From Oscillospiraceae bacterium (lineage in GTDB: Bacteria > Bacillota > Clostridia > Oscillospirales > Oscillospiraceae), in the NCBI GenBank assembly GCA_017397565.1, contig JAFQIL010000017.1, positions 1 to 57,963 on the forward strand: a DNA stretch of 57,963 nt. Reading direction: 5' to 3'. Under the pieces are notes generated by a model. The model did not search any database. It had not been told where the DNA came from and worked only from the letters and a program-made list of their open reading frames with translations. Positions 26,340 to 35,827 of the stretch are shown in pieces (within the stretch, counting starts at the first letter, position 1; each line of letters opens with the position of its first letter). A program made the position numbers and the translations under genes.

Positions 26340-26368
26340 CTCCATCAGAGAAGAAAGAGGGAATCTTT

Positions 26369-27481
26369 ATGAACATTGGTTTACTTGGCTTTGGTGTTGT
26401 TGGCAGAGGTGTATACGAGATCACACAGCAGCGAGACGATATGCAGGTCACTCATGTTCTGTGCCTGGAAGATATTCAGCTGCCGGATGCCAAGGTGGTC
26501 AATAACTTCCAGGAGATCCTGGAAGATTCCACTGTAGATACCGTTGTGGAAGCCATGGGCGGTTTGCACCCTGCCTACGAGTTTGTGAAGGCTGCCATTG
26601 AGGCCGGCAAGAATGTTGTCACCTCCAATAAGGCTCTGGTGTGCACCTTTTACGACGAGCTGATTCCTCTGGCCAAGGAAAAGGGTGTCAGCTTCCGTTC
26701 CACCGCAGCGGTGGGCGGCGGTATCGGCTGGCTCTCTGAGCTGGAGCGGGCCCGTCGGGTTCAGAAGCTGCAGCAGGTAGGCGGCATTATGAACGGCACC
26801 TGCAACTATATTTTGGATAACATGACCCGTTTGGGTTTGGATTACAGCGTGGTTTTGAAGCAGGCTCAGGAGCTGGGCTATGCCGAAGCCAACCCCTCCA
26901 CCGATGTAGACGGCATCGACACCTGGCATAAGGTGATTTTGTCCTCCAACATTGCCTTTGGTGTTACGGTGGATAAGGAAACAGTTCCCGTTGCCGGCAT
27001 CAGCCGCATCACCGCAGACGACGTGGAGAATTTCAAAGCCCACGGTCGGGTCTGCAAGCTGATTTCTACCGGCAAGTGCATTGACGGCACCTACAGCGTT
27101 TATGTACAACCCACTCTGGTGAAGGACGGCGAGCCGGAAGCCGCCGTTCCCATGAACTACAATCTCATCACCTTTGTCGGCGAGACCTCCGGCCGCATGA
27201 GCTTCTTTGGTCAGGGCGCAGGCCGGTATCCCACCGCCTACAACGTGGTGCAGGATCTGGTGGATGTGCTGGAAGGCAAGAGCTTCTACGCTCCCTACGG
27301 GGAAAAGGTTGCCGCTGACAACAGCGAAAAGCTTTGCTACTACATCCGGGGCGGCAAGGGTCTGCCTGCCCCTGCTACAGAAATTTGGGGCAATGCCGCC
27401 ATCACTGACCGGGTCAGCGTTTCTGCTGTTCATGCCTGGCTGAAGCAGAACCCCGATGCCTTTATTGCGGCTCTTCATTAA
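26369..27481 (+). CDS. hom: Homoserine dehydrogenase
   Basis: Reduces aspartate semialdehyde to homoserine (370 residues). The N-terminal Rossmann motif is GLLGFGVVGRGVYE, and the catalytic domain shows GGIGWLSELERAR, MNGTCNYIL, YAEANPSTDVDG and the lysine-containing DTWHKVILSSNIAFG. It is shorter than the common 420-440 residue form and lacks the C-terminal ACT domain that gives threonine feedback, so allosteric control must lie elsewhere. AGAGG precedes the ATG at 26369. First gene of the hom-lysC-asd unit. Confidence 0.96.
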   Translation: MNIGLLGFGVVGRGVYEITQQRDDMQVTHVLCLEDIQLPDAKVVNNFQEILEDSTVDTVVEAMGGLHPAYEFVKAAIEAGKNVVTSNKALVCTFYDELIPLAKEKGVSFRSTAAVGGGIGWLSELERARRVQKLQQVGGIMNGTCNYILDNMTRLGLDYSVVLKQAQELGYAEANPSTDVDGIDTWHKVILSSNIAFGVTVDKETVPVAGISRITADDVENFKAHGRVCKLISTGKCIDGTYSVYVQPTLVKDGEPEAAVPMNYNLITFVGETSGRMSFFGQGAGRYPTAYNVVQDLVDVLEGKSFYAPYGEKVAADNSEKLCYYIRGGKGLPAPATEIWGNAAITDRVSVSAVHAWLKQNPDAFIAALH

Positions 27482-27497
27482 AGAAAGGAACATACCT

Positions 27498-28817
27498 ATG
27501 CTGAAAGTTGTTAAATTTGGTGGCTCCTCTATGGCGGATGCCGGCCAGTACCGGAAGATCCGGAGTATTCTTCAGGCCGATCCCACCCGCAGCGTGGTGG
27601 TGGTCAGTGCCGCCGGCAAGCGGTTCAGCGGTGACCATAAGCTGACGGATCTATTATATCTGTGCCATGCCCATGTGCAGTACGGTGTGGATTGCAGCCG
27701 TATTTTCAAGATGATCACTTCCCGGTATCTGGACATCCAAAGCGATTTGGATCTGGATCTGGACCTCGGCCCTGAGCTGGAAGCACTGAAGTTAAGCATT
27801 GATGCCAAGAAGGTTACCCAGGAAGAGCTGGTCAGCCGGGGTGAATATTTCTCCGCGAAGCTGATGGCCGCCTATCTGGGCTTCCAGTTCATTGATGCCG
27901 CAGATTGGGTAAAGTTCAACATGGATGGCACTGTGAATCAGGATGCCTCCTACGAGGCTTTGCGCAATCGTATTACCCCCGGCTATGGCTGTGTCATTCC
28001 CGGCTTCTACGGCGTGATGCCTGACGGTGCCATACACACCTTCTCCCGTGGCGGCAGTGACATTACCGGCTCATTGGCCGCTGCCGCGCTGGATGCGGAT
28101 GTCTATGAAAACTGGACGGATGTTTCCGGTATTTTGATGGCTGACCCCCGGATCGTGGAGGATCCTCAGGCCATTCCGGAAGTAACTTATGATGAATTGC
28201 GGGAGCTGAGCTACTCCGGTGCTCAGGTGCTCCACGAGGACTGTATCTTCCCTGTCCGGGAAAAGAACATTCCCGTAAATATCCGCAACACCAACGACCC
28301 CGAGGCTCCCGGCACCATGATCCGGGGACAGTTTCAGGGGGAGAAGGATCCGGATCGGTTCATCACCGGCATCACCGGCAAGAAGGACTTTTCTATCATT
28401 TCCCTGAGCAAGCGGGGTATGAGCAATCAGGTCGGTGTGCTGCGAAAGGTTCTGACTGTGCTGGAACGGCATAATATTTCTGTAGACTATGTACCCAACG
28501 GCATTGACAATGTTTCCGTAGTACTGCCCACCGCTTCTGTGGAAAAGGATCTGTACACCATCATGGCGCAGATCAAGCAGGAGGTCCAGCCTGACACCCT
28601 GGATGTGCACCACCAGATCGCTGTGGTCGCCGCTGTCGGTCGGCAGATGGCCTTCCGCCCCGGTATTTCCGGTAAGATCTTTGCCGCGCTGGGTGAGTCC
28701 GGCATCAACATCCGTATGATCAACCAGGGTCCTGACGAGTTGAACATCATCTTTGGTGTGGACAACAAGGACTTTGCCGATGCCATCCGGGTGCTGTACA
28801 ACAGCTTTGTAAAGTAA
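27498..28817 (+). CDS. lysC: Aspartate kinase
   Basis: Monofunctional aspartokinase (439 residues) making beta-aspartyl phosphate, the entry step to threonine, lysine and methionine. It starts with the diagnostic VVKFGGSS, has FSRGGSDITGS in the aspartate/ATP site, and two ACT domains at the C-terminus (from about residue 305: GVLRKVLTVLERHNISVDYV, then GISGKIFAALGESGINIRMI), the usual site of lysine or threonine feedback. AAAGGA precedes the ATG at 27498. It starts 16 bases after hom. Confidence 0.97.
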   Translation: MLKVVKFGGSSMADAGQYRKIRSILQADPTRSVVVVSAAGKRFSGDHKLTDLLYLCHAHVQYGVDCSRIFKMITSRYLDIQSDLDLDLDLGPELEALKLSIDAKKVTQEELVSRGEYFSAKLMAAYLGFQFIDAADWVKFNMDGTVNQDASYEALRNRITPGYGCVIPGFYGVMPDGAIHTFSRGGSDITGSLAAAALDADVYENWTDVSGILMADPRIVEDPQAIPEVTYDELRELSYSGAQVLHEDCIFPVREKNIPVNIRNTNDPEAPGTMIRGQFQGEKDPDRFITGITGKKDFSIISLSKRGMSNQVGVLRKVLTVLERHNISVDYVPNGIDNVSVVLPTASVEKDLYTIMAQIKQEVQPDTLDVHHQIAVVAAVGRQMAFRPGISGKIFAALGESGINIRMINQGPDELNIIFGVDNKDFADAIRVLYNSFVK

Positions 28818-28839
28818 TCTCATTTGGGAGGAATTGACT

Positions 28840-29844
28840 ATGAAAAAGTATACAGTTGCTGTTTTGGGCGCCACCGGTGCCGTAGGACAGGAAATGATCA
28901 ACGGCTTGCAGGAGCGCAAGTTCCCTGTAGGCAAGCTGATTCCTCTGGCTTCCGCCAGAAGTGCCGGCAAGACCCTGAAGTTCAACGGTGAGGATGTGAC
29001 CATTCAGCTGGCCTGTGAAGAGGCTTTTGAAGGTGTTGACATCGTTTTGGGTGCCGCGGAAAATGATATCGCACAGAAGTTTGCCCCTGCCATCGTGAAG
29101 GCCGGTGCTGTTTTCGTGGATAACTCTTCCGCTTTCCGTCTGGATCCCAAGGTTCCTCTCATCGTTCCCGAGGTCAACCCCGAGGATGTAAAATGGCACA
29201 ATGGCATTATCTCCAACCCCAACTGCTCCACCATCATCACCATGACCGCTGTCAACGCGCTGAACAGCCTCTCCCCCATCCGCACCATGACCACCTCCAC
29301 CTATCAGGCGGTTTCCGGTGCCGGTGCGGAAGGTCCTGTGGAGCTGATGAACGAAGTGGAAGCTCTCCGGGAAGGCAAAACCTACCAGCCTAAGGTATTC
29401 TCTCATCAGATCGCCTACAACCTGATCCCCCAGATCGGCGGCGAGCAGTTTGAAGGCTACACCAGCGAAGAAATGAAAATGCAGAATGAAGGCCGCAAGA
29501 TCATGCATCTGCCGGAGCTGAAGGTCAGCTGCACCTGTGTCCGTGTTCCTGTTATCCGCAGCCACTCTATTTCCGTTTCCTGTCACTTCGACATCCCTGT
29601 CACCGTAGAGCAGGTTCGGGAAGTTCTTGCCACAGCTCCCGGTGTGAAGCTGGTAGATGATCTGGCCAACAAGCAGTATCCCATGCCTTTGGATACCTCC
29701 AATCAGGATCTGGTGTTTGTGGGTCGTATCCGTCCTGACCTGACCGACGATTGCGGCATCTGCCTGTGGTGCTGCGGCGACCAGGTTCGCAAGGGCGCTG
29801 CCATCAACGCCATCCAGATTGCGGAGCTGCTGATCGAAAAATAA
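28840..29844 (+). CDS. asd: Aspartate-semialdehyde dehydrogenase
   Basis: NADPH-dependent enzyme (334 residues) that reduces aspartyl phosphate to the semialdehyde. The NADP-binding motif VAVLGATGAVGQEM is at the N-terminus, the catalytic cysteine is in SNPNCSTI (about residue 129), and the substrate arginine and histidine are in the RVPVIRSHSISV block. GGGAGG lies nine bases before the ATG. Last gene before a shared terminator. Confidence 0.97.
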   Translation: MKKYTVAVLGATGAVGQEMINGLQERKFPVGKLIPLASARSAGKTLKFNGEDVTIQLACEEAFEGVDIVLGAAENDIAQKFAPAIVKAGAVFVDNSSAFRLDPKVPLIVPEVNPEDVKWHNGIISNPNCSTIITMTAVNALNSLSPIRTMTTSTYQAVSGAGAEGPVELMNEVEALREGKTYQPKVFSHQIAYNLIPQIGGEQFEGYTSEEMKMQNEGRKIMHLPELKVSCTCVRVPVIRSHSISVSCHFDIPVTVEQVREVLATAPGVKLVDDLANKQYPMPLDTSNQDLVFVGRIRPDLTDDCGICLWCCGDQVRKGAAINAIQIAELLIEK

Positions 29845-29852
29845 GCTTCATA

Positions 29853-29894
29853 AACAATTCGGGCGAGCTGCTAAAAGCAGCTCGCCCGTTGTTT
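29853..29894 (+). terminator. Bidirectional terminator between asd and the LCP gene
   Basis: A 13-bp GC-rich stem (29860-29872 with 29876-29888) flanked by AAACAA and TTGTTT. It ends the asd transcript and the long convergent polysaccharide operon. Confidence 0.85.
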
Positions 29895-29900
29895 ATGGGT

Positions 29901-31016
29901 TTATCCGTAAATAAAGGCCTTGAGGTACTGGTTGCATTGATACAGATTCGGTACCATCACCTGCATACCCATAATGGTAGCACCGTAATACTGGCCGCTT
30001 TGGGGCACTTTGCCGCTTTTAATGCCGTTTCCGGACAGCAAGGCCTGAATGCCGGCCGTAATCACATCAAACAACTCGCTCTCAGACATATCCGTACGCA
30101 CATAAGGAAGCACCGAATTGATTACCTCCCACACCTGTGTGGCAGACATTCCCTGGGCCTTGGCTGCAACAGTCAGCAGGAGCTTGCGCTGCCGTTCGGT
30201 ACGCTTATGGTCAGAGTCAATTTGGCGGGTCCGGCAGTATTCCAGTGCAGTTTTGCCGTCCAAATGATTCATCCCGGGTTCCAATGTGCCATAATAGCCA
30301 AACTGACTTAAATACCTTGCTTCTGCCGCGGTTAGTTCAATATCCACACCGCCCAGAATATCAATGATCTTCTCAAACTGCCGGAAGTCTACTTCTACAT
30401 TGCCATCAATAACGATACCAAAGTTCTTCTCAATCGTGGCATTGAGAAGCTCGATGCCGCCGAAACGGTAGGCCGCATTGATCCGGTTGTCGCTGTAGCC
30501 ACCGGGAATCTGCACATAGAGATCCCGCATCAGGGAAACCATAGACAAACTGTTGGTTGCTTTATTGATACTCACCACGATCATGGAGTCTGTACGGGGT
30601 CTGCCGTCTGCCGAGCTGGCATCCTTGCCAACCAGCAAAATGTTGATCACATCGTCACTTTGCAGCTTTTCTACCTCCGGCCAGTCAAAATCAGGTCTGG
30701 TGGGGGGTGGCGGCTCTGTGGCCGGGGGCTGTGTTGTAGGCTCCGTAGGCTGTGTTTCTACTGTTGGCTCAGTCCCCTCCGTGGGCACCGTGGTCGGTTT
30801 CTGTGTGGTTATGGGTGGATCTGTCTCAAAATCCTCATGCTCCGGAGGAATGATGGAAACAGTCTCATTTTCCACCGCAGAGCCTAACTTATTGACAAAA
30901 TACTTCCATCCAATCAGCATTGCCAAAACTACTGCCAAAATCAGCGCCAATACAACAATCAGTGAAATTAAGGCGGGTTTTTTCCATTTCCGCCCTTTGT
31001 TTGTATATTCATTCAT
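29901..31016 (-). CDS. LytR-CpsA-Psr (LCP) family wall-polymer ligase
   Basis: Membrane protein of 371 residues: short cytoplasmic tail, one membrane segment (about 15-37), a Thr/Pro-rich linker (about 58-108), then the LCP domain. The conserved arginine/aspartate pocket that holds the polyprenyl pyrophosphate is visible as GRPRTDSM and SLMRDLYVQIPG, with NRINAAYRFGG following. LCP enzymes attach finished glycopolymers to peptidoglycan. As the last gene of the polysaccharide operon, it is the likely ligase for that polymer. Its ATG at 31016 overlaps the stop of the GNAT gene by four bases. Confidence 0.92.
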   Translation of the reverse strand: MNEYTNKGRKWKKPALISLIVVLALILAVVLAMLIGWKYFVNKLGSAVENETVSIIPPEHEDFETDPPITTQKPTTVPTEGTEPTVETQPTEPTTQPPATEPPPPTRPDFDWPEVEKLQSDDVINILLVGKDASSADGRPRTDSMIVVSINKATNSLSMVSLMRDLYVQIPGGYSDNRINAAYRFGGIELLNATIEKNFGIVIDGNVEVDFRQFEKIIDILGGVDIELTAAEARYLSQFGYYGTLEPGMNHLDGKTALEYCRTRQIDSDHKRTERQRKLLLTVAAKAQGMSATQVWEVINSVLPYVRTDMSESELFDVITAGIQALLSGNGIKSGKVPQSGQYYGATIMGMQVMVPNLYQCNQYLKAFIYG

Positions 31017-31531
31017 ACCTGTTTTTCTCCTTGTGCATCCTGCACGCAATACCACAGCAGCTGACTTACCAGTTGGGGGGCATAATATCTTTCTGCGTTT
31101 ATGTTTTCTGCTTTTGTCCGGTTATAGCCGCCTTTTTCATAAAACCGGACTGCCCGGCGGTTTTCCGGAGATACGCACCAAAAAATTCGGTGAAGGCCCA
31201 ACTCTGTAAGGCCTATATGGAGGATCTGCTCCATTGCCCATCGGGCACAGCCGGTCCCCATGGCATCAGGATGGATGGCAATGGCAAATTCCCCATCCTT
31301 CTGTTGCCGATCTATATGCTTGAGGCTGACAGTTCCCAAATAAACATCCTCATCATCTGCTATCGCCAAATGCAGATGGTCCTGCGTTTCCTGACTGCAG
31401 GCGATAAAATTCAGGCAGTCAGCCAAGGTTTTTTCTAAAAAGTGTCCTTGCAGATAGGCTACCGCATCCGTATCATGCATCCATTGCAGCATACGGGGGG
31501 CATCCTTTGGTTCTAGTTTTCTTAGCTTCAC
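31013..31531 (-). CDS. GNAT-family N-acetyltransferase
   Basis: A 172-residue RimJ/RimL-like acetyltransferase (MKLRKLEPKDAPRMLQWMHD start, acetyl-CoA-binding region IHPDAMGTGCARWAMEQIL, then the RAVRFYEKGGY signature). Its place in the operon suggests acetylation of an amino sugar or a surface precursor, possibly the 3-amino sugar made by the FdtA/FdtB pair; the fold alone does not settle that. Overlaps both neighbouring genes by four bases. Confidence 0.85.
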   Translation of the reverse strand: MKLRKLEPKDAPRMLQWMHDTDAVAYLQGHFLEKTLADCLNFIACSQETQDHLHLAIADDEDVYLGTVSLKHIDRQQKDGEFAIAIHPDAMGTGCARWAMEQILHIGLTELGLHRIFWCVSPENRRAVRFYEKGGYNRTKAENINAERYYAPQLVSQLLWYCVQDAQGEKQV

Positions 31532-32823
31532 GATTTTTCACGGTCCTTTGCCAATTCTTCCAGGATCCCCAAGCTGGGGGTGCTGTTTAAGCCGCCATAG
31601 AGTTCTGCTGCTATTTTCTGTCGGGTTTCGGCCAGGGGATCCTCCCCTGCTGCCAGCTGCTCCAGACAGGCAAACAATTCCTCCTTGTTATACACCGTAT
31701 AGCACCCTTTCAGCATGGTTTCAGTATGGGGTGAGGGTGTCAGCGGCATATTGGAGCCGCAATAAATCATAGGCTTTCCGGTGGCGAAATATTCCGGCAT
31801 GATTCCGGAAATATCCGTAACCAATACCGATGCTCCCCACATAGTGGAAAAGTATTCTTTTTGGCTGTCCAGGCTCACATTGGGAAGCGACTGGATCTGA
31901 TCCAAAAAATCTTGCACCTGCTGAGCGGTCATTTCCCCGGTCTTTTTGAAATTCTCCAGTGCCAAAGGATGGGGACGGAAGAGGAAATCCATGGTTTTGT
32001 GGGTACGGGCATAGTCCAGCAAAACCTGGTAATATTCAAAAAAGTTTGTACCGCCTAAGGCAGGGTCTGTTGTCCACCGGGGTGTCCAGATCACCCGGAA
32101 GCTGTTTTGGGAAAAGTCCCAGGCTCCACTGGCCACAGCTTTTTTTGCGGCGATCTCTTCCATGCCGGGAAGGCCCTTATATACACTCTTTTGCAGGCCC
32201 AAGCCATGCAAGAATCTGCCCATTTTACGGTTACGCGCTCCCACATAGGGGGATTCGGCAAAGTAGCAGTATACATAGCGGAAAAAGCTTCGCTCCATCA
32301 CAGTGTCGATGATCTGCTCCGTCATACTCATGCCGTACATCACCAGGCAGATCCGGCAGTAGCGGCTGACCAGCTTACTGTCATAGCAAGGGGGCAGAAA
32401 GTCGTTATAGGGTCTGGGATAGAAGATATAGTGAAGCTTCAAAGTGGCCAGATCCAGCCATTGCCCCTGATTCCATGCATTGATTGGCTCTGCGTAGCCT
32501 TCCTTTACGAAATAGTCATAGGTATCGTTGGTGTGGGTATCCCCTACCAATTCCCGGTTTTCTATGTTGGAGGGAACGCAGATCAGCACCGGCTGGAATC
32601 GGTCATCTTTCAGCATTTGCTGATATACCGGCATCAGCTTGCTCCAGGCCGGGATAAACTGGCACAGAAAGCCTACCCGGATGGGGCCGGTAGCATCGGT
32701 CTTTCGGCGCTGGGCCAAAAAGCCTGCGGCGGCTTTTAAGTCCAAAATGCCGTTTTTTACACTCCGACCGAGGTTGTGTATCCAAGGGACTGCTTTTAAG
32801 TTGTCTTTCAGCGATGATTTCAA
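31528..32823 (-). CDS. CDP-glycerol glycerophosphotransferase-like enzyme
   Basis: A 431-residue protein of the TagB/TagF type. The C-terminal half has the signatures of the superfamily: TPRWTTD, FLFRPHPLAL and VTDISGIMPEYFATGKPMIY. Such enzymes add glycerol phosphate (or a related CDP-activated unit) to polyprenyl-linked glycans on the inner membrane face, so the polymer encoded here may be phosphate-bearing. The N-terminal part is less conserved. No CDP-glycerol synthesis gene is in the window. Confidence 0.82.
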   Translation of the reverse strand: MKSSLKDNLKAVPWIHNLGRSVKNGILDLKAAAGFLAQRRKTDATGPIRVGFLCQFIPAWSKLMPVYQQMLKDDRFQPVLICVPSNIENRELVGDTHTNDTYDYFVKEGYAEPINAWNQGQWLDLATLKLHYIFYPRPYNDFLPPCYDSKLVSRYCRICLVMYGMSMTEQIIDTVMERSFFRYVYCYFAESPYVGARNRKMGRFLHGLGLQKSVYKGLPGMEEIAAKKAVASGAWDFSQNSFRVIWTPRWTTDPALGGTNFFEYYQVLLDYARTHKTMDFLFRPHPLALENFKKTGEMTAQQVQDFLDQIQSLPNVSLDSQKEYFSTMWGASVLVTDISGIMPEYFATGKPMIYCGSNMPLTPSPHTETMLKGCYTVYNKEELFACLEQLAAGEDPLAETRQKIAAELYGGLNSTPSLGILEELAKDREKS

Positions 32824-32841
32824 AACAATCCCTCTCTTTCT

Positions 32842-34281
32842 TCAGGTATCCGGATTGCCCCGGAAGGTTCGCAAAAGCTGCCCGATGTCCCGGAAGCGGA
32901 AAGCCAAAACTATGACAAAGACTGCAGCAATTGCCAACCGGATCACAAGATAATCATACAGTGCCATCGCGGCAGCAGACAGCACCACAAAGGCAAGAAG
33001 AATCAGGCTTAGGCCCCGCATGTCGAAAAGCTTTTCCTGTATTGCCTGCTTTTTCAGAGTTTGCCGCATGGCCCAGAAGTTCGCCCCGGCAAATACCAGA
33101 TAGCTGACCAAGGTCGTATAGGCTGCCGCCAGAAAGCCAAACCGCGGAATCATCAGGGCATTGAGCACGATATTGAGAACGGCTGCCCCCAAAGAAGCAA
33201 AGACCAGCATCCCTTTTTGCTCATAGTAAAATTGAATGTTGATAAACAGCTGGGAATAAAACAGCAGCAGTACACTCACCGCCACCGGGCCTACCGCCCA
33301 AACAGCTTCCCTGTATTGCTCACCTGCCAGCAGGTGAATCAGCTCCGGTGCCAAACCGATGACTCCCAACAGCAGCACCGCCATCAGCACACCAATGATA
33401 TTGGCGACCTTAGGACTGTCTGAGGTATTTTTTATCTTCAGATTACGGTAGAGCCAGGGAACATAGGCATCGTTGATGGCATTGAGTACAAAATTCAGCA
33501 CCAATGCCAAGGTGCAGGCTACGCCGTAGATACCGGCCTTGTCCTGTCCGGAGAAGTGGCTGATCATGATCCGGTCACTTTGGTTAAACACCACCTGGGA
33601 CAGGTAGTATGGGATCAGGGGTACATTGAAAGAAAGGGCATAGCGCCAATATTTCTTGTGGAAAAAGCTTTTTCCCCGGAGAAGATTTCTCATGTAGATT
33701 GCGCCGCCAAAGGCAACCACCACCAAACCGTAGCCAAAGATCCGGGCATAGCCCTTCTCGGGACTGGCTGTGACCAAAAAATAGGCAAGCAGCGGAGACA
33801 GCACCGCGATCAGCAGTGTCACCGCAGCCACCGGCTTATAGCGGAAGGAAAAGCGAAGCTTTCCGTACCAGCAGGACAGGGAGAAGGTCATGACGATCTC
33901 CGCCACCATCAGCAGCACCAGGGCTGTGGGTAATTCAAACAGCTTGTTGAAAAAGTTTCGAAAGGGCAGATAAATGGCCAAAAACACCACTGCCAAAGCC
34001 GTACAAATTCCCTGAATGGCGGCGATATAACGGTCAGAATCCTCTTCGAACCGAACCATGGCTGTATTGAAACAGCCAAACGCCAGATACAAAGTAATAA
34101 AAATGGTAAAAATGGAACTCCAGGAGGTATAGACCATATACTGACCGTACTGCGCAGTGGTCATCAGCCGGGTAAACAGGGGCATGGTCAAAAAAGACAG
34201 GCACTTTTGCAGAATACTGCAAACGGCATAGACAGCCGAAGCCTTCACCGCCACCGGCACGGCATTCCATTTTTTCAGCAT
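32842..34281 (-). CDS. Oligosaccharide flippase (Wzx/MATE-like)
   Basis: A 479-residue membrane protein with about 12-14 hydrophobic helices. The N-terminal SILQKCLSFLTMPLFTRLMT and the central NVPLIPYYLSQVVFNQSDRIMI segments are typical of polysaccharide-biosynthesis flippases that turn lipid-linked repeat units to the outer face. Presence together with a Wzy polymerase and a chain-length protein indicates a Wzx/Wzy-type assembly route. Confidence 0.92.
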   Translation of the reverse strand: MLKKWNAVPVAVKASAVYAVCSILQKCLSFLTMPLFTRLMTTAQYGQYMVYTSWSSIFTIFITLYLAFGCFNTAMVRFEEDSDRYIAAIQGICTALAVVFLAIYLPFRNFFNKLFELPTALVLLMVAEIVMTFSLSCWYGKLRFSFRYKPVAAVTLLIAVLSPLLAYFLVTASPEKGYARIFGYGLVVVAFGGAIYMRNLLRGKSFFHKKYWRYALSFNVPLIPYYLSQVVFNQSDRIMISHFSGQDKAGIYGVACTLALVLNFVLNAINDAYVPWLYRNLKIKNTSDSPKVANIIGVLMAVLLLGVIGLAPELIHLLAGEQYREAVWAVGPVAVSVLLLFYSQLFINIQFYYEQKGMLVFASLGAAVLNIVLNALMIPRFGFLAAAYTTLVSYLVFAGANFWAMRQTLKKQAIQEKLFDMRGLSLILLAFVVLSAAAMALYDYLVIRLAIAAVFVIVLAFRFRDIGQLLRTFRGNPDT

Positions 34282-34296
34282 AAAAACGGTCCTCTC

Positions 34297-35394
34297 TTAG
34301 TGAAAGCTGTTGACAACTTCGATCACCCGGCTTACTTGATCGGGTGTCATTCCATAGTACATAGGGATGCTCAATTCTTCCGCACTAATCCGCTCCGCAA
34401 TGGGAAGACTCCCCTTGGGAAGCCCCAGCTCTTGATAACACTTCTGCAGATGCATAGGGATGGGATAGTGCTTCACTGTCCCGATCTGGCGCTCCGCCAA
34501 ATGGGCTTCCAGCTCGTCCCGGTGCTGACAGCGCAGGGCGAACACATGCCATACGCAGACTGTATCCGGCAAACACTTGGGCAGGATCACCTGAGGATTG
34601 GTAATTTCCTGCAGATACCGCCGGGCCACCTGCTCACGGAAAGCGTTCATCCGATCCAAATGGGGAAGCTTCGCCAGCAGAAGCGCCGCCTGCAGCTCAT
34701 CCAGCCGGGAATTGACCCCCTTGTAAATATGGTGATATTTATAATCCGACCCGTAGTTACCCAGGGCACGAACCTTGTCCGCCAAGGTCTTACTGTTGGT
34801 AACCACCGCGCCGGCATCTCCCAACGCGCCCAAATTCTTGCCGGGGTAGAAGCTGAAGGCCGCGGCATCACCGAAAGTGCCCACCGGCTTGCCGTGATAA
34901 CGGGCGCCGTGAGCCTGGGCGCAATCCTCCACCACATAGAGGTTATGCTTTTTTGCCAGCTCCATAATAGGATCCATATCACAGGGCTGTCCATAAAGAT
35001 GCACCGGCATAATGGCCCTGGTGTTGGGCGTGATTTTTTCTTCGATCCGTTGGGGATCTATATTATAGGTATCCAAATCCGGCTCTACAAACACCGGTGT
35101 CGCACCGGTATAGGTTACTGCCAGCGCGCTGGCAATATAGGTATTGGAGGGCACCAGAACCTCGTCCCCTGCCCCAATATCCAATGCCCGGAGGATCAGC
35201 ATTAAGCCATCCAAGCCATTGCCAACACCCACACAGTAAGCTGTGCCGCAGTAATCTGCAAAGGCTGCTTCAAAGGCTTCGTCCTCCTTGCCGCCGATAT
35301 ACCAGCTGTTGGTCAGCACCCGGTCAAAAGCCGCCCGGAGGTCTGCCCCCAGTTCAGCCTCCATGGGCCGAAATGTTGCAAAAGGAATTTTCAT
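34297..35394 (-). CDS. DegT/DnrJ/EryC1-family sugar aminotransferase (FdtB-like)
   Basis: PLP-dependent sugar transaminase (365 residues). The N-terminal [14 protein letters not shown] and GNGLDGL motifs, the [11 protein letters not shown] segment, and the PLP lysine in [17 protein letters not shown] are diagnostic. Coupled by a four-base overlap to a dTDP-sugar 3,4-ketoisomerase gene, it most likely aminates carbon 3 of a dTDP-3-keto-6-deoxyhexose, giving a Fuc3N- or Qui3N-type sugar. Which epimer is formed depends on the isomerase and cannot be read here. Confidence 0.9.
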   Translation of the reverse strand: MKIPFATFRPMEAELGADLRAAFDRVLTNSWYIGGKEDEAFEAAFADYCGTAYCVGVGNGLDGLMLILRALDIGAGDEVLVPSNTYIASALAVTYTGATPVFVEPDLDTYNIDPQRIEEKITPNTRAIMPVHLYGQPCDMDPIMELAKKHNLYVVEDCAQAHGARYHGKPVGTFGDAAAFSFYPGKNLGALGDAGAVVTNSKTLADKVRALGNYGSDYKYHHIYKGVNSRLDELQAALLLAKLPHLDRMNAFREQVARRYLQEITNPQVILPKCLPDTVCVWHVFALRCQHRDELEAHLAERQIGTVKHYPIPMHLQKCYQELGLPKGSLPIAERISAEELSIPMYYGMTPDQVSRVIEVVNSFH

Positions 35395-35810
35395 AGGTGA
35401 CGCTCCTCCCTTTTGCCTTGCACCATTTCCAAAAACTTGGTGTATTCCCGGATATAATCCGCTTCATCATAATGCTCTGATGCCAGCACCAGCAGCACCG
35501 CGCCTTCCGAAAAATCGTACATTTCCCGCCAGGTATCGTTGCTGATGTAAAGGCCCAAGGTGGGGTCGTCCAGGCAGATCTCCTGCCGGGTCTGTCCATC
35601 CTCCAAGGCCACCTTGCAGCTGCCGTGGACGCAGATCAGAATCTGCTCCAAGCACCGGTGGGCATGCTTTCCCCGGACGACATCAGGCAATGTATCATAA
35701 ATATAATAGACCCGCTTTATCTCAAACGGAATATCCTCCAAGGCTTCCAGCGCCACCAGCTGCCCCCGGTCATCACCATGGGGTGGGAAGCGGTATGTTT
35801 TGATTTCCAT
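35391..35810 (-). CDS. dTDP-4-keto-6-deoxyglucose 3,4-ketoisomerase (FdtA/QdtA-like cupin)
   Basis: A 139-residue cupin of the WxcM/FdtA family. Visible family elements are [26 protein letters not shown] with the catalytic histidines, and the C-terminal [14 protein letters not shown]. These enzymes shift the keto group of dTDP-4-keto-6-deoxyglucose from C4 to C3. It acts between RmlB (41886-42905) and the adjacent aminotransferase in the same operon. Confidence 0.9.
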   Translation of the reverse strand: MEIKTYRFPPHGDDRGQLVALEALEDIPFEIKRVYYIYDTLPDVVRGKHAHRCLEQILICVHGSCKVALEDGQTRQEICLDDPTLGLYISNDTWREMYDFSEGAVLLVLASEHYDEADYIREYTKFLEMVQGKREERHL

Positions 35811-35827
35811 GGCAAACCTCCTGCGAT

